NCBI GenBank assembly: GCA_029582165.1
Contig: CM055872.1
Location: forward strand, 26,638,243 to 26,702,242
Origin: Portulaca oleracea
Taxonomy: Eukaryota; Streptophyta; Magnoliopsida; Caryophyllales; Portulacaceae
DNA length: 64,000 nt
Direction: 5' to 3'
The notes beneath the pieces are model-generated. The model made no database searches, had not been told where the DNA came from, and saw only the letters and a list, made by a program, of their open reading frames with translations. The position numbers were made by a program, and so were the translations under genes. Within the stretch, counting starts at the first letter, position 1. Every line of letters begins with the position of its first letter. This document shows, in pieces, positions 45,013 to 55,280 of this stretch.

Positions 45013-45445
45013 TTGAAGCGTATCGGGATGAGACCCTGCTGCCCCGTCACGCCCGAGTCACGCCGTCACGCCCGAGTCATCTAGTGTCACGCCCGTGACA
45101 CCCTGCTGCCCCGGGTTGTCGCGGCCAAGGCAGGATTCGGACAGAATGTTGTCACGCCCGCGACGCCAATGGTCGCGCCCATGACACCCTATTGTCGGTT
45201 GCTGACTGCTGCACCTAGACACCCGTCGCGCCCGCGACATCCCGGGTCGCGCCCGCGATAGTCTATGGCAAGCGCGAGTCTGCTATGTTATTTTCGCTGC
45301 ATTTTGGTTATTTCTTTTACCTAGTATAAATACCCCCTTAGCTTGTTTTTCAAGAGAGTTTTTTATGATGAATGTTTAGGAGCTAGACTCAAGAAAAATC
45401 CTCTCAATTGTAGAGCGTTGTAATTGTGGGTTTTCAAACCCTAAT
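45013..45445 (+). repeat. 5' LTR, left part (before CACTA 2)
   Basis: The LTR start joins directly to the palindrome block (45040-45270, GTCRCGCCCGYGAC units). About 430 bp present in the 3' LTR (52084-52515) are missing. TATAAATACCCCC lies at 45325. Confidence 0.85.
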
Positions 45446-45454
45446 CACTACAAA

Positions 45455-45740
45455 AAATTGGGCTTTTACCAACATATTATTTTCTGTTGGTAAAACTACC
45501 CTTTTTCCAACAGATATTTTAACTGTCGGTATTATTATTGGATTACCAATAATTGATTCATTTGTTGGTATTATGAATGTTTTACCATCATATCAAAAAC
45601 ATATCTGTTGGTATTAATACTGTAATACCAACATTTAAATTTTATGTTGGTACAAATTGTACCAACATAAAATTTAAAGTACAATATTAATACTAATAGA
45701 CTTATTACCAACATTTAAATTTCTTATGTTGGTATTGCTT
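45455..45740. repeat. Left subterminal repeats of CACTA 2
   Basis: Repeated, mutually inverted TACCAACA / TGTTGGTA motifs at ~20-30-bp spacing. Probable transposase-binding region. Confidence 0.8.
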
Positions 45741-46104
45741 TAAAGAATATTAGGCGGTCCTTAAATATTTGAATGATAATCAAAATTTTGGGATGGGAGG
45801 GACACTGCTGAAAATTCTGATGACTGAAATTTGAATTCTGATTAAATTTTAGAAAATTCAGAATATTCATTTCCCCCTCAAATGAGTACAAGTTAGTAAA
45901 ATATGAATTACATTTCAGTTTCTTCATCTCCCTCCCTCACTCAGACTCATACATGTCCGCCTCCTCAAAACTCCTTCAGTACAACATTCTTCCTTCCTCT
46001 ATGTCTCTCCAGCAACTCCTCCTCAAACCCCCAACCTTCCTCCTCACCAGAAGGACCAATTGCAATCAGCATATTATGAGAGATCCGCCTCGAAGATCCT
46101 GCAA

Positions 46105-46380
46105 GTCACGCGCCGAGATCCGCCTCGATGATCCTGCCTCTGGCAACCTCTTCGCCGCCTGTTTCGTCAACCCTGGACAGCTCGACCAGTCCGTGGAACT
46201 AGCGCTCGATTCTAGCAGGCACTTCGTGCTTAAGATCGAGGATAAACGTGGTAAGTACGCATTCATAGGTTTAGGGTTTGTCGAGTGGAATGAGGCCTTT
46301 GATTTCAATGTCACCTTGCTTGATCATGAGAAGCATGTTATGAGAGAGAGTGAGAAGGAGACTGCAATGGAGGCTGGGGT
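46105..46380 (+). pseudogene. Captured NECAP-domain gene fragment
   Basis: NECAP proteins bind adaptin ear domains in clathrin-coated vesicle formation. The open frame here reads AEIRLDDPASGNLFAACFV, then LDSSRHFVLKIEDKRGKYAF and IGLGFVEWNEAFDFNVTLLD HEKHV. This is the pattern of the plant NECAP (DUF1681) domain, whose usual core is EIRLEDP..G.LFAACFV, LDSSRYFVL.IED and AFIGLGF.ER.EAFDFNVAL.DHEK. About 85 residues from the middle of the domain are present and the N-terminal third is absent. Upstream residues (from the ATG at 45953) are not NECAP-like. A short repeat GATCCGCCTCGA-GATCCTGC lies at its left edge. Confidence 0.85.
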
Positions 46381-47096
46381 TTTCGAAAGAAGAAATCATC
46401 ATGATATGCTTCAAGATCTTTCAACCCGGTTAAATTTTTCACGGGTTTTCGAAAGAAGGTTTCAGATCTGCTCCTTTTTGGCCGATTTGTTCTTCGATGT
46501 TAGGGTTTCACAAGAAATCTGACGAAACATGGTTTGTGCAGGAAATCTGGAAGGATATCAATGGTTCAAAGATTGGGACGAGCGATTTCTGTTCGAGGCT
46601 ATAGGAGATTTCAGAACCCTAAATTTCTGAACTTCTGGCTGAGAAAGATCGGGAGTGAAGAACGTCGGCAGATGGTTTAGCAGTTGCTATCAAATCAGGT
46701 GTGTTCATTTCCATTTTCTTTTATTTTACTTTGTCATTTTGTGTTTGGTCGATCTGTCTGTGGTGATTCCGGTACTGCTTGGTCTACTCCAAGGTGTGGT
46801 TTTACTGATTGCAATGGAGATGATTGTGATGACTTACTCGTCATTTTGTGTTTGATCGATCTATTTGTGGTGTTACGCCATTGCTAACCTGTGAGCGAAG
46901 GTTATCTGTTTTGTCCACCAACAACTCAATCTTCTCACCCCTGTCAAGAACCAGAAACAAGAAGGATTGAAACGACAAATCTTAGGAGAATCACAAATCG
47001 CTTAAACCCTAGTTTGATAACTGAATATGACAACATCTAAAAGCATCCAATCATTCTCTAAGTGAACCTTATGATAAAAACAGGCAGGAAATTTAC
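46381..47096. other. CACTA 2 interior, unassigned
   Basis: Two copies of a GGTTTTCGAAAGAAG stretch occur (46378 and 46442). Exon-like pieces are present but no family is recognised. Confidence 0.45.
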
Positions 47097-47217
47097 CTTC
47101 TTAGTGTTTTCCATCATGACTCCCTTTACTTCTTGAACCTGAGCGTTAACTTTTGCAAACTTGTTAATCTCCTCTGGATGGTCTGCACGATACTGCATTT
47201 GCTCCTTCAATTTGGGC
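47097..47217 (-). pseudogene. Captured VAMP72-family (R-SNARE) exon
   Basis: VAMP72 proteins are vesicle SNAREs for fusion with the plasma membrane. This 121-bp exon encodes [20 protein letters not shown] and [20 protein letters not shown], which is the linker after the longin domain and the first half of the SNARE helix (family pattern [37 protein letters not shown]). An AG acceptor precedes it (TGTAG) and GTAAAT follows, so it is one whole exon with intron borders. The rest of the SNARE helix and the membrane anchor are absent. Confidence 0.88.
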
Positions 47218-47715
47218 CTACACTTAAGACATGTAAGTGTATATTGAGCAAACCACACCAATGGTATTGAGCAAGCGAATAGAACATCTCATTGAACCAC
47301 ACTAGTGATATTGAGAAGCAAGCAAATAGACATATTGAGCAAGCAAACCACACCAGTGATATTAAGCTCGGATAGCAGCAGAACAGTAGGAAAGAGAGTA
47401 GTACTGACATAAAGACAATGTTTTCTGCAGTGCTGCATAATTTGTTCCAATTGACATAAAAACAAACAGGGCAGTGCCGCATAATTTTATCAATGCTTAT
47501 GATTGTCTTATAGCATAGCTCTTTCTTTTCTTCACTGTGCTATCTAACTTGACTCAAGCTACATTTTTAGAAGAATTTTTTATTTAAACTATATGGTGCG
47601 TGTGAAACAATTTGATTTGGGACTTCTATTGTCATCTAATAACTCTTACCTATGCTACTGAATAATGTTTTTATGCATATTTCTTGCACTCAAATGTCTG
47701 AGTTTGTCATAGCAG
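47218..47715. other. CACTA 2 interior between captured exons
   Basis: Intron-like AT-rich DNA. Three tandem-like pieces with ATATTGAGCAAGC and CAAACCACACYAGTG lie at 47225-47370. Confidence 0.5.
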
Positions 47716-48180
47716 CCATTCAGACAACAATCTTGTAGAGCTAGAAAATGAACCAGCAAAGGAATCTGATCGAGCAATGCTCTTGGAAGGGGGACTTGTA
47801 AAATCACTCTCAAAAGTCCTCGTCATCCATTAAACTAAACTTAATGAGGTAGTTTGGGCTCTGCAGTTGTCAACCTGGGTTCATTTGTCAACCTCTCATG
47901 TTTCTTACATCTGCTTTGGTTCATTAGGTTTGTGACAATGGATGAGTCTTTTTTGTTGGAACATCGAGCAACCTTGAGGGCAATGTAAGTCTCTTATTGT
48001 CCTACTAAAGTGCCATGGAGTTACATAACCTGATTCTCTTTCTTGCCCTTCTTCCATCTTTCTTCCCATAATTCTTTTCAAATATGATGATCCATGATCT
48101 CTCTCAGGGCCGAGTTTAGGGCAATTTTGGCTTACTTCTATGTCTATGACTGGACAAATTTGCTGAGAGATTCTACCAAG
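47716..48180 (+). pseudogene. Captured RWA (CAS1-domain) gene fragment, three exons
   Basis: RWA proteins are Golgi membrane proteins needed for acetylation of cell-wall polysaccharides. Exon a (47716 to about 47810) reads SDRAMLLEGGLVKSLSK. Exon b (47928-47984) contains TMDESFLLEHRATLRA and ends AT|GTAAGT. Exon c (48108-48180) starts CAG|G and reads AEFRAILAYFYVYDWTNLLR to STK|GTACTT. Joining b and c across the intron restores ATG (Met) and the family pattern LRAMAEF..LL.YFY.CDRTNLL. The introns are kept, so it was copied from genomic DNA. It covers only the segment before the main membrane helices, so it is not functional. Confidence 0.8.
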
Positions 48181-49475
48181 GTACTTTGATTTCCTTTCTT
48201 AAGCACTTTTTCTTATTTTAGATTCCATCGTCTCATTCATTTGTGCCCGAAAGTTGGAAATTCATTATATTGTTTGCAAACATAAAAATATGTATGTCAT
48301 GGTTTTCGTTTCTCACGGAACAAACTTTCATTCTTTTAGTTGTTTGAGATGCACAAAGAAACCTATAGGTGCACATGGGCCTTTTAATCTTACCTTTGTC
48401 ATGGCTATCATTTGCTCAGTCCCTTCCTATCTGGCTGACACAATTGATGCTTCTTGATTTTTCTACTTCTATACTGAGGTCTCTTAGATCTCAATTTTGG
48501 AAACTTTAATTTGATCTTGTAATAAATGTGGATGTTCATAGCTCTTTTATGCCTTATAGTTGAAATATGGATTTTTTTTTGTCTGTTTGTCTTTGTTGTT
48601 CAGCTTTTGATCATTTTTTTTTATAAGTAATCAAAAGATGTATTATTAATGGATGCCAAGGGTATGTCATCCGTTTACAAAAGGAGGTAGACTCAAAACC
48701 CCACAAAGCCTAGAACCCTTAGGATCTCTATAGACTACAGTTGATTTGTGAACAATATCCTAGAACATGAGTACATGACTTTTGCACCATCATCAAAATG
48801 TACACCAACTAAACAAAGTTAGAGTATTTTGTCAGTGATGCAGCTATTTGGTGATTTATACAGTTGTGCTACACACTAATGTACTATGTAGAGCATGTTT
48901 CTGATAATACCTTTCCCTTTTCAAAAAGTACAACAAGATAAACTGTTATTATTAGTTATTCATCATGTTGCAAAGCCATTTAAAATATTATGTACTGTGA
49001 AATAGGCTATAGTTCCTGCCTGATGTTATATTTCCTCTATATAATTGTGTTTCAGGCGGACAAATCTCTGGGCATGAAACTAACGAGCAGGTTGAACGTG
49101 AAGGCCACTATGTGAGTTTCTCATGGGGAGAATGCATGGCGAGGCAAAAGAATTGTAATGTCGTAGCTGACATTTTAAGTACTCTTAGTCACTCCAAGTG
49201 TTTACCGGAGCACAGAACAAATGTTATAGCTGGAAGTTACTACGTACCTATCTGTGTTTGTGGCTGTAGTCTTGTGACAGTATAATGGCTGTGCTTTGCT
49301 TAGTATGTCATGTAACCTGATTTATGCCCTAATAAATTCATGTGTATTATGCTAGTCTTCATGTTTACTATTAATCATATATATATGTATACTTGGTAAA
49401 TATCTGATCAAATCATATGTTGGTACTATATATTGTAATGATAATATTTATAATTGCTTTAGACTATCTTCACTA
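48181..49475. other. CACTA 2 interior, one unidentified exon candidate
   Basis: Mostly AT-rich intron-like DNA. At 49056 a TGTTTCAG acceptor precedes an open stretch (GQISGHETNEQVEREGHYVS, or DKSLGMKLTSRLNVKATM in another frame). I do not recognise it. Confidence 0.4.
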
Positions 49476-49479
49476 TTTC

Positions 49480-49865
49480 CAACATATATCTATATTTTAA
49501 AAATGTACCAATTGTATTATCAACAGATATATTTGTTGGACAATGTTTTGAAATTTGGTGGAAAATGTATTACCAACAGATAAAGTGTGTGGGTAATATT
49601 TTTACCAACATTTAAAGATGTTGGTATATGTTACTTATCCCCAACAAATATTAACTGTTGGTATAAAATACCCAACACCAACAGAACAAAACTATTGCCA
49701 TTTGTTAGTAATACCAACAGACTACAATATCTGCTGTCAATACTTTTACAATCAGGTTTATTTCCAACAGGCTAGTGACAGATAACTTTCTGTTGGTAAA
49801 ACTTTTTACCAACAGATATTGTACTTTTACCAACAGATAAGCTTTGTTGGCAAAAGACCTTTTTT
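49480..49865. repeat. Right subterminal repeats of CACTA 2
   Basis: ACCAACAGATA / TATCTGTTGGT motifs occur every 20-35 bp. They are inverted relative to the left end and the same family. Confidence 0.8.
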
Positions 49866-49877
49866 TTTGTAGTGAAT

Positions 49878-50201
49878 CAATAAAGCTAATCCTTTGGGTG
49901 GAAGTTGCTTTGTGATTTCTCTTCTTTGTGAGTGGGTGGTTATCCTATACTCTTTGTGAGATTTCTTGGGTGATTCTTAACTCTTTGCTTGTGGGAGATC
50001 CTTGTGCAAGTGTTTGAACATCTAAGTTCAATTTGGTGAGATTTCTCTCTTTAGAATTGTTCATATCTTTAATTTCATGTTTATCTCCATTAATCCAAAA
50101 ACCCTAAAAAATTGGTTCATGGTGTTTATGAGTTCTATGGGTGGATTTCCATCATCCACATGTTTGTTTAGACCCTAGGCTTCCGCATCATCCCCTCTCC
50201 A
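49878..50201 (+). repeat. 5' LTR, right part (after CACTA 2)
   Basis: It matches 52927-53249 of the 3' LTR and ends CCCCTCTCCA just before the primer site. Confidence 0.9.
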
Positions 50202-50203
50202 TT

Positions 50204-50215
50204 TGGTATCAGAGC
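50204..50215 (+). other. Primer-binding site, tRNA-iMet type
   Basis: TGGTATCAGAGC, two bases after the LTR end. Confidence 0.9.
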
Positions 50216-50958
50216 TAGGCATAGAACTCATAGTCTGTTGGATATTTATTGTTTGTGTCCGGAATTGTTTTTGTTGATATTTGGTGGTGATTTTTGGTGT
50301 TCTTGGTGTTGTTGATATTGTTGAGCAATTTGGGTACCCCCATTCCCTGTGTTCATCTATTGTTGTTGGGTGTGATTGTTGTTCTTGATTGTTATTGAAT
50401 GGTTGGAAGTATTATTGGAGCTTTGTTGTGAAAGTTGGAAATTGTGCACGGAAGGTGTTCGATGAAATGATTGTGAGGATTTGTTGTGTTGGTGGTTGTT
50501 TTGTTGGTTGATATTATTGGTGATGGTTGTGTGGCCATCCGGGTTTGTTCTTCTTGGTGCATTCCCCTTGCCGGTTTCACCCCATTTTCCTCCACAAAAC
50601 TAGCCTCGCAAAAACCCCCTCAAAATTTCCTAGCTACAAAGAACCCAAGCCTCCATCCGCTCAAATTATACACCCTACAAGAAAACCAAGCTCCACATAT
50701 GGCCTCCATGTTCTATGCTTCGGAAAAATATGATGTCCCTTTTTCCCTTAAACCCAACCCAAACCAACCTTCGAGGAGACCCTTCAACGTATCGAAGAGA
50801 AGGCTCTAGAAGTGCAACGTTGAATAAGTGACATACTCTGCACTACGACCCCTACACAACTAGAGTCCTGAAAAAGAGATCGTGATATTTCAACTCGGGC
50901 TCCTAGAACACACCATAGTGGTTATTCAAGGTATTTTGATGATTATCGAGAAAGAAGA
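50216..50958 (+). pseudogene. Leader and decayed gag region
   Basis: No convincing capsid core remains. The leader holds 25 bases (50327-50351, around TTTGGGTACCCCCATTCC) also found inverted at 31646-31670. Frames at 50486-50809 are short and not gag-like. Confidence 0.4.
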
Positions 50959-51825
50959 ATGGAGGAGAAGGTTACTTCATGGCCTTCTAGGAAGGGAAGT
51001 CCTCACTCTTGGAGTAAGACTTCATCCAAGGGAAGTCGAACTTCCAAGCTACCCAAACCATATTCCCGAGTTCATAAGGAAAGTGCGGAATATCTTCGGA
51101 AGCTCAAGGGTAGAAAACGCTTCACATGTCGGGTTTATGGCCACTACCAAGCCCAATGCCCTACGAAGATGGTTAAAAGTTCCAAAACAAGTGAGGTAAA
51201 GACTAGTGTTGAGGTTCACGCGCAAGAAGGGGAGAGTTTGACTCCTAAGCGATCCTTTATCTTAACCAAGGATTCCTGGGATAACTCTCAACGGGAGAAT
51301 ATCTTGCAAACTCGGTTCACCATCGGCGAGAACGTAGCCAATGTCATCATCGACAGTGGGAGTTGCACCAACTTGGCCTCTACATACATGGATGAGAAAC
51401 TCCAATTGCCGGTCTCGGCTCATCCTCAACCGTATAGCTTGCAAGGGCTAAAAGATGGCGGCGACTACGAGGTAACCCAACAAGTCTTGGTCTCTTTCTC
51501 TGCTAGTTCTTATGAGGACAGTGTTCTTTGTGATGTTGTCCCCATGGATGCTTGCCATTTACTACTTGGTAAAATTTGGCAATTTGATCGGCATCCTATC
51601 CACGACGGGCGAAAGAACACTTACACTATCCGTATGGGAGAAAAGAAACTCAAACTCACTCCTTTACTTCCTTTCGAAACTGATACACCACAAGCCGGGG
51701 TGGGAAGTGAGAAGGGAGACCTCGAAAAGAGTGAAACATGGGATGAGAGTGCTTTGAGCAAAGGAAAGTCGCATTGGGCTTTACTTTTGCGAAAAGGCGA
51801 CCATAGTGAGAGTGTGAGTTCCTAA
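50959..51825 (+). pseudogene. Gag C-terminus and retropepsin
   Basis: The 288-codon open frame starts at an internal Met. It has a basic Ser-rich region, then a knuckle remnant FTCRVYGHYQAQCP in which the first Cys of CCHC is Arg. The protease follows with IIDSGSCTNLAS (catalytic Asp codon 51352-51354, canonical DSG) and [21 protein letters not shown] polar tail ends the frame. Unlike the other protease copies here, the active-site triplet is canonical. No reverse transcriptase follows before the polypurine tract. Confidence 0.8.
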
Positions 51826-52046
51826 GCACCACAAAATTTTCCTCATCCATCCCTTGAACCCTTACCTCTACAAATCAAGCCCTCAACCTCTTTATTTCAT
51901 TTGAACGATGGGTGTATTGTGGGGTTTGAAGCTAGTTAGGTGTCTAGGGTGATTGCTCGTGGCATTCGGGATGTTCGTAGTTTCTCGGAGCCAATTGAAG
52001 GAGAGTGTCTCGGTTTTAACACCCAAGAGTTGAGGGCAACTCTTTT

Positions 52047-52061
52047 TCAAGAAGGGGAGTA
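52047..52061 (+). other. Polypurine tract
   Basis: CAAGAAGGGGAGTA directly precedes the 3' LTR start TGAAGTGTATCGG. Confidence 0.75.
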
Positions 52062-53249
52062 TGAAGTGTATCGGGATGAAGCCTGAGCCTCGAGATCCAT
52101 GGTTTCCAAGTCTACCCGCGCCCCCTCCCGAAAACCCAAACGAAACAACTCCAATATCGGGTGTGGAGTCCATTTTAAGGTGGGCCCGAGGCCTTGGAGT
52201 CGTATTCGAATCATCACCGGGTGTGGTATCCACTTCAAATGGGATCCCGGACCATGGAAGTGGAGCTACGGGTCCTCATCGGGAACTACTTCGGGCCTTT
52301 AAACGGCTTCGAAGTCCTTCGGTAAAAATAAGCACAAACGGGTCAACGTGGGATGTTGGAATGGACGTGCCTTCACTCTTTGGGTCATATAACTCCTTCG
52401 TTACAACTCTGATTGGTCTCAAATTTTGGGAGCTTAAAGTAGACACCAAGAGCTTTCCATCTATATCTTATGGGCCTAAAATGAATTCCGGATGAAGACG
52501 TTATGCGCATTTGAAGTCGGCAGGGAAAAGCTGCCCAGGACACCGTCACACCCGAGACATCTAGTGTCACGCCCGTGACACCCTGCTGCCCCGGGTTGTC
52601 GCGCCCAAGGCAGGATTCGGACATAACACTATTGCGCTCGTGACGCCAATGGTCGCGCTCGCGACACCTTACTGCCGGTTGCTGACCGCTGCACCCAGAC
52701 ACCCGCCGCGCCCGCGACATCCTAGGTCGCGCCCGCGACAGTCTACGGCACGCGCGGGTCTGCTGTGTTATTTTCGCTGCATTTTGGTTATTTCATTTAC
52801 CTTGTATAAATATCCCCTTAGCTTGTTTTTCAAGAGAGTTTTTGATGATGAATGTTTAGGAGCTAGACACAAGAAAAATTCTCTCAATTGGATAGTGTTG
52901 TAATTGTGGGTTTTCAAACCCTAATGTATGAAGCAAATCCTTTGGGTGGAAGTTGCTTTGTGATTTCTCTTCTTTGTGAGTTGGTGGTTATCCTACACTC
53001 TTTGTGAGATTTCTTGGGTGATTCAAGACTCTTTGCTTGTGGGAGATCCTTGTGCAAGTGTTTGAACATCTAAGTTCAATTTGGTGAGATTTCTCTCTTT
53101 AGAATTGTTCATATCCTTAATTTCATGTTTATCTCCATTAATCCAAAAACCCTAAAAAATTGGTTCATGGTGTTTATGAGTTCTATGTGTGGATTTCCAT
53201 CATCCACATGTTTGCTTAGACCCTAGGCTTCCGCATCGTCCCCTCTCCA
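52062..53249 (+). repeat. 3' LTR of the second gag-protease element
   Basis: 1188 bp and uninterrupted. A palindrome block GTCACGCCCGTGAC / GTCGCGCCCGCGAC lies at 52540-52745 and TATAAATATCCCC at 52805. Frames inside it are not genes. Confidence 0.9.
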
Positions 53250-53347
53250 GTAGTGGACCTAGGTAGATAATCTAAGGTTTACTATATAACAATTGCTATG
53301 TGAAGGACCCAAATGGGAACTTTTTTCCGTTCACCCGTACGAAAAAA

Positions 53348-53790
53348 AGGAACACTACTAAAAACATCGGTATTACCAACCATTTTTTCCAACCAATTAA
53401 AATGGTTGGAAAAACTAACAATTTTAGCAACCATTTCATATTTTTTTAATTTTCCAACTTAAGTGTGGAAAGTGGTTGGAAATTCCAACCACTTTTACGA
53501 AAATGGTGGAAAATTTTTCCTACCATCCTTTTCTGTATTATTTGAGAACGGTTGGAAAAACGGTGAGATTACCAACCGATTTCCCAATCATTTTCGAATA
53601 GTAGGAAATGGTTGGTAGGAAAATTTTCCCACCATTTTAGCAAAAGTAGTTGGAATTTCCAACCATATTTCCTAGTTAAAAGTTGAAAAATAGTTGAAAA
53701 ATTAGAAAAATATGAAATGGTTGCAAAAATGGATGGTTTTTTCTAATCATTTTAAATTGGTTGGAAAAAGTTGTCATTAATAAACGTATC
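53348..53790. mobile_element. Fold-back MITE with GGTTGGAA repeats
   Basis: The left part (ACCAACCATTTTTTCCAACC) and right part (GGTTGGAAAAAGTTGT) pair through most of the element, with CCACTTTTACGAAAATGG / CCATTTTAGCAAAAGTAG inside. The left end GAACACTACTAAAAAC recalls CACTA-like termini, but no TSD was found. Confidence 0.6.
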
Positions 53791-54235
53791 TACCTGTACC
53801 TATAATAGTATCAAAATGAGATTGACCGCGTGGAGAGTAAATCTAAAAAGTTGACTATCTACAAGGATGAAACCATTGCACAATCACAACCTTTGAATAA
53901 AAAATTTAAAATAAAATATATTAAAAGTAAATATACAAGCGGTTGAAAGTCAAACCGTCTCCCTTAATTAAATTCTCAATCAACCTCCTCCCTCTATCTC
54001 ATTTTCAATTGTCAAAATTAAACATCGCAACCTTTGAAGGAAGCTTTAAAAAAAATAAAATATGTTAAAATTAAACATCCACAACCAATTGTTACACGGA
54101 TTTTGTCTGTAGACGGTGATAAACAGTTCTCCACCGATTTGTATTCCTTCTGGATGCACAAAGAAGCATAATACTCAAAAATAGGGAGGACAGTCAAATA
54201 CGAATCCACACCAAATCCGCTCTAATGTAAAATAG

Positions 54236-55184
54236 AAAAATTACATTTACCCTACCTGATATTTGTGGTAATAATTTTTACACACCCGACATTTGTGAAA
54301 TACTTTTTACCTTACCTAACATTAAGGCCCCGTTCTTTTATGCGGTACCGCAAGTTTTCGCACCGCAATTTACGGCAACTTACTGCAACCTACCGCAACT
54401 CACCAAAAATTATCATTTAATTTTTTATTTAATATATTTCCACAAAATTATTTAAAATCCACAAAACTATTTCCACTGCAATTTACCGCAATCCACCGCC
54501 ACTCATTTTTTATTTAATATATTTCCTAATAAAAATATTTCAACACCTATTTATTATTTCCACCGTAACTCACTGCAACTCACTGCAACTTATCAGCGTA
54601 ACTTACAGCACCGCAAATTTACCGCATAAAAGAACAAAGCCTTAAGTGTTCGTATATTTAAACATCCTAAGATATTTGATATTTGATTTTGGTTGGATTT
54701 TCTGGCAAACATTATAAAAATAAATATGAATTGACTTTTTTACCTTTGATATTAGTTCAATTTCATTTTTCATTTTCATTATAAGATATTGCTTCCATTA
54801 TAATTGATTTTTTTACCCTTGATATTTTATAAGATATTTTATAATTGGGTTTTCATTTTCATAATGTAGAAGGATTAGGTTTTCGAAGAAATAAAGTCGA
54901 GAAAATGTTGAGTTTAAATGACATATGAATTAATATTAAGGGTAAAAATGTCAATTCATGTTTAATTGAAAGTCATATGAATTAATATCAAGGGTAAAAA
55001 AAGTCAATTCATATTTATCTTTTAATGTTTGCCAGAAAATCCAACAAAAATAAATTATAAAATATCTTAGGAGGTTTAAATATGTGAACACTTAATTTCA
55101 AGTAAAGTAAAAATTATTTCACAAATGTCGGATGTGTACAAATTATTACCACAAATGTCAGGTAGGATAAATGTAATTTTTACC
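54236..55184. mobile_element. Fold-back element with ~230-bp inverted arms
   Basis: The left arm starts AAAAATTACATTTACCCTAC; the right arm ends GTAGGATAAATGTAATTTTT. The arms share TATTTGTGGTAATAATTTTT and the ACATTTGTGAAATA block. The left arm is interrupted by the MITE at 54326. A partial third copy of the arm (55185-55280) abuts the right end. Confidence 0.75.
54326..54641. mobile_element. PIF/Harbinger-like MITE, copy 1
   Basis: The ends GGCCCCGTTCTTTTATGCGG and CCGCATAAAAGAACAAAGCC are inverted repeats, flanked by TTAA on both sides (a 3-bp TTA or TAA duplication cannot be excluded). The partial arm at 55191-55204 shows the empty site AACATTAAGTGTTC. Confidence 0.85.
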
Positions 55185-55280
55185 TTACCTAACATTAAGT
55201 GTTCATATATTTAAACCTCCTAAGATAATTTATATTTGATTTTGGTTGAATTTTCCGACGAACATTAAAAAAGTACTAAA

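Larger units (their letters stand above)
45446..49874. mobile_element. Non-autonomous CACTA transposon 2 (Pack-CACTA)
   Basis: The ends CACTACAAAAAATTGGGC and TTTTTTTTGTAGTG are CACTA termini with the 3-bp TSD AAT (45443-45445 and 49875-49877). The LTR sequence reads on across it. Subterminal repeats (TGTTGGTAAAA, ACCAACAGATA) fill 45455-45740 and 49480-49865. There is no transposase. The interior carries exons of three unrelated host genes in both orientations, all with recognisable families. Confidence 0.95.
45013..53249 (+). mobile_element. Second gag-protease-only LTR retrotransposon
   Basis: The 5' LTR is 45013-50201 (with CACTA 2 inside) and the 3' LTR 52062-53249. Both start TGAAGYGTATCGGGATGA and end CCCCTCTCCA. 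The flanks CTAGT (45008-45012) and GTAGT (53250-53254) differ at one base. The ~1.86-kb interior encodes a gag remnant and protease and has no reverse transcriptase. Primer site and polypurine tract are present. Confidence 0.85.
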
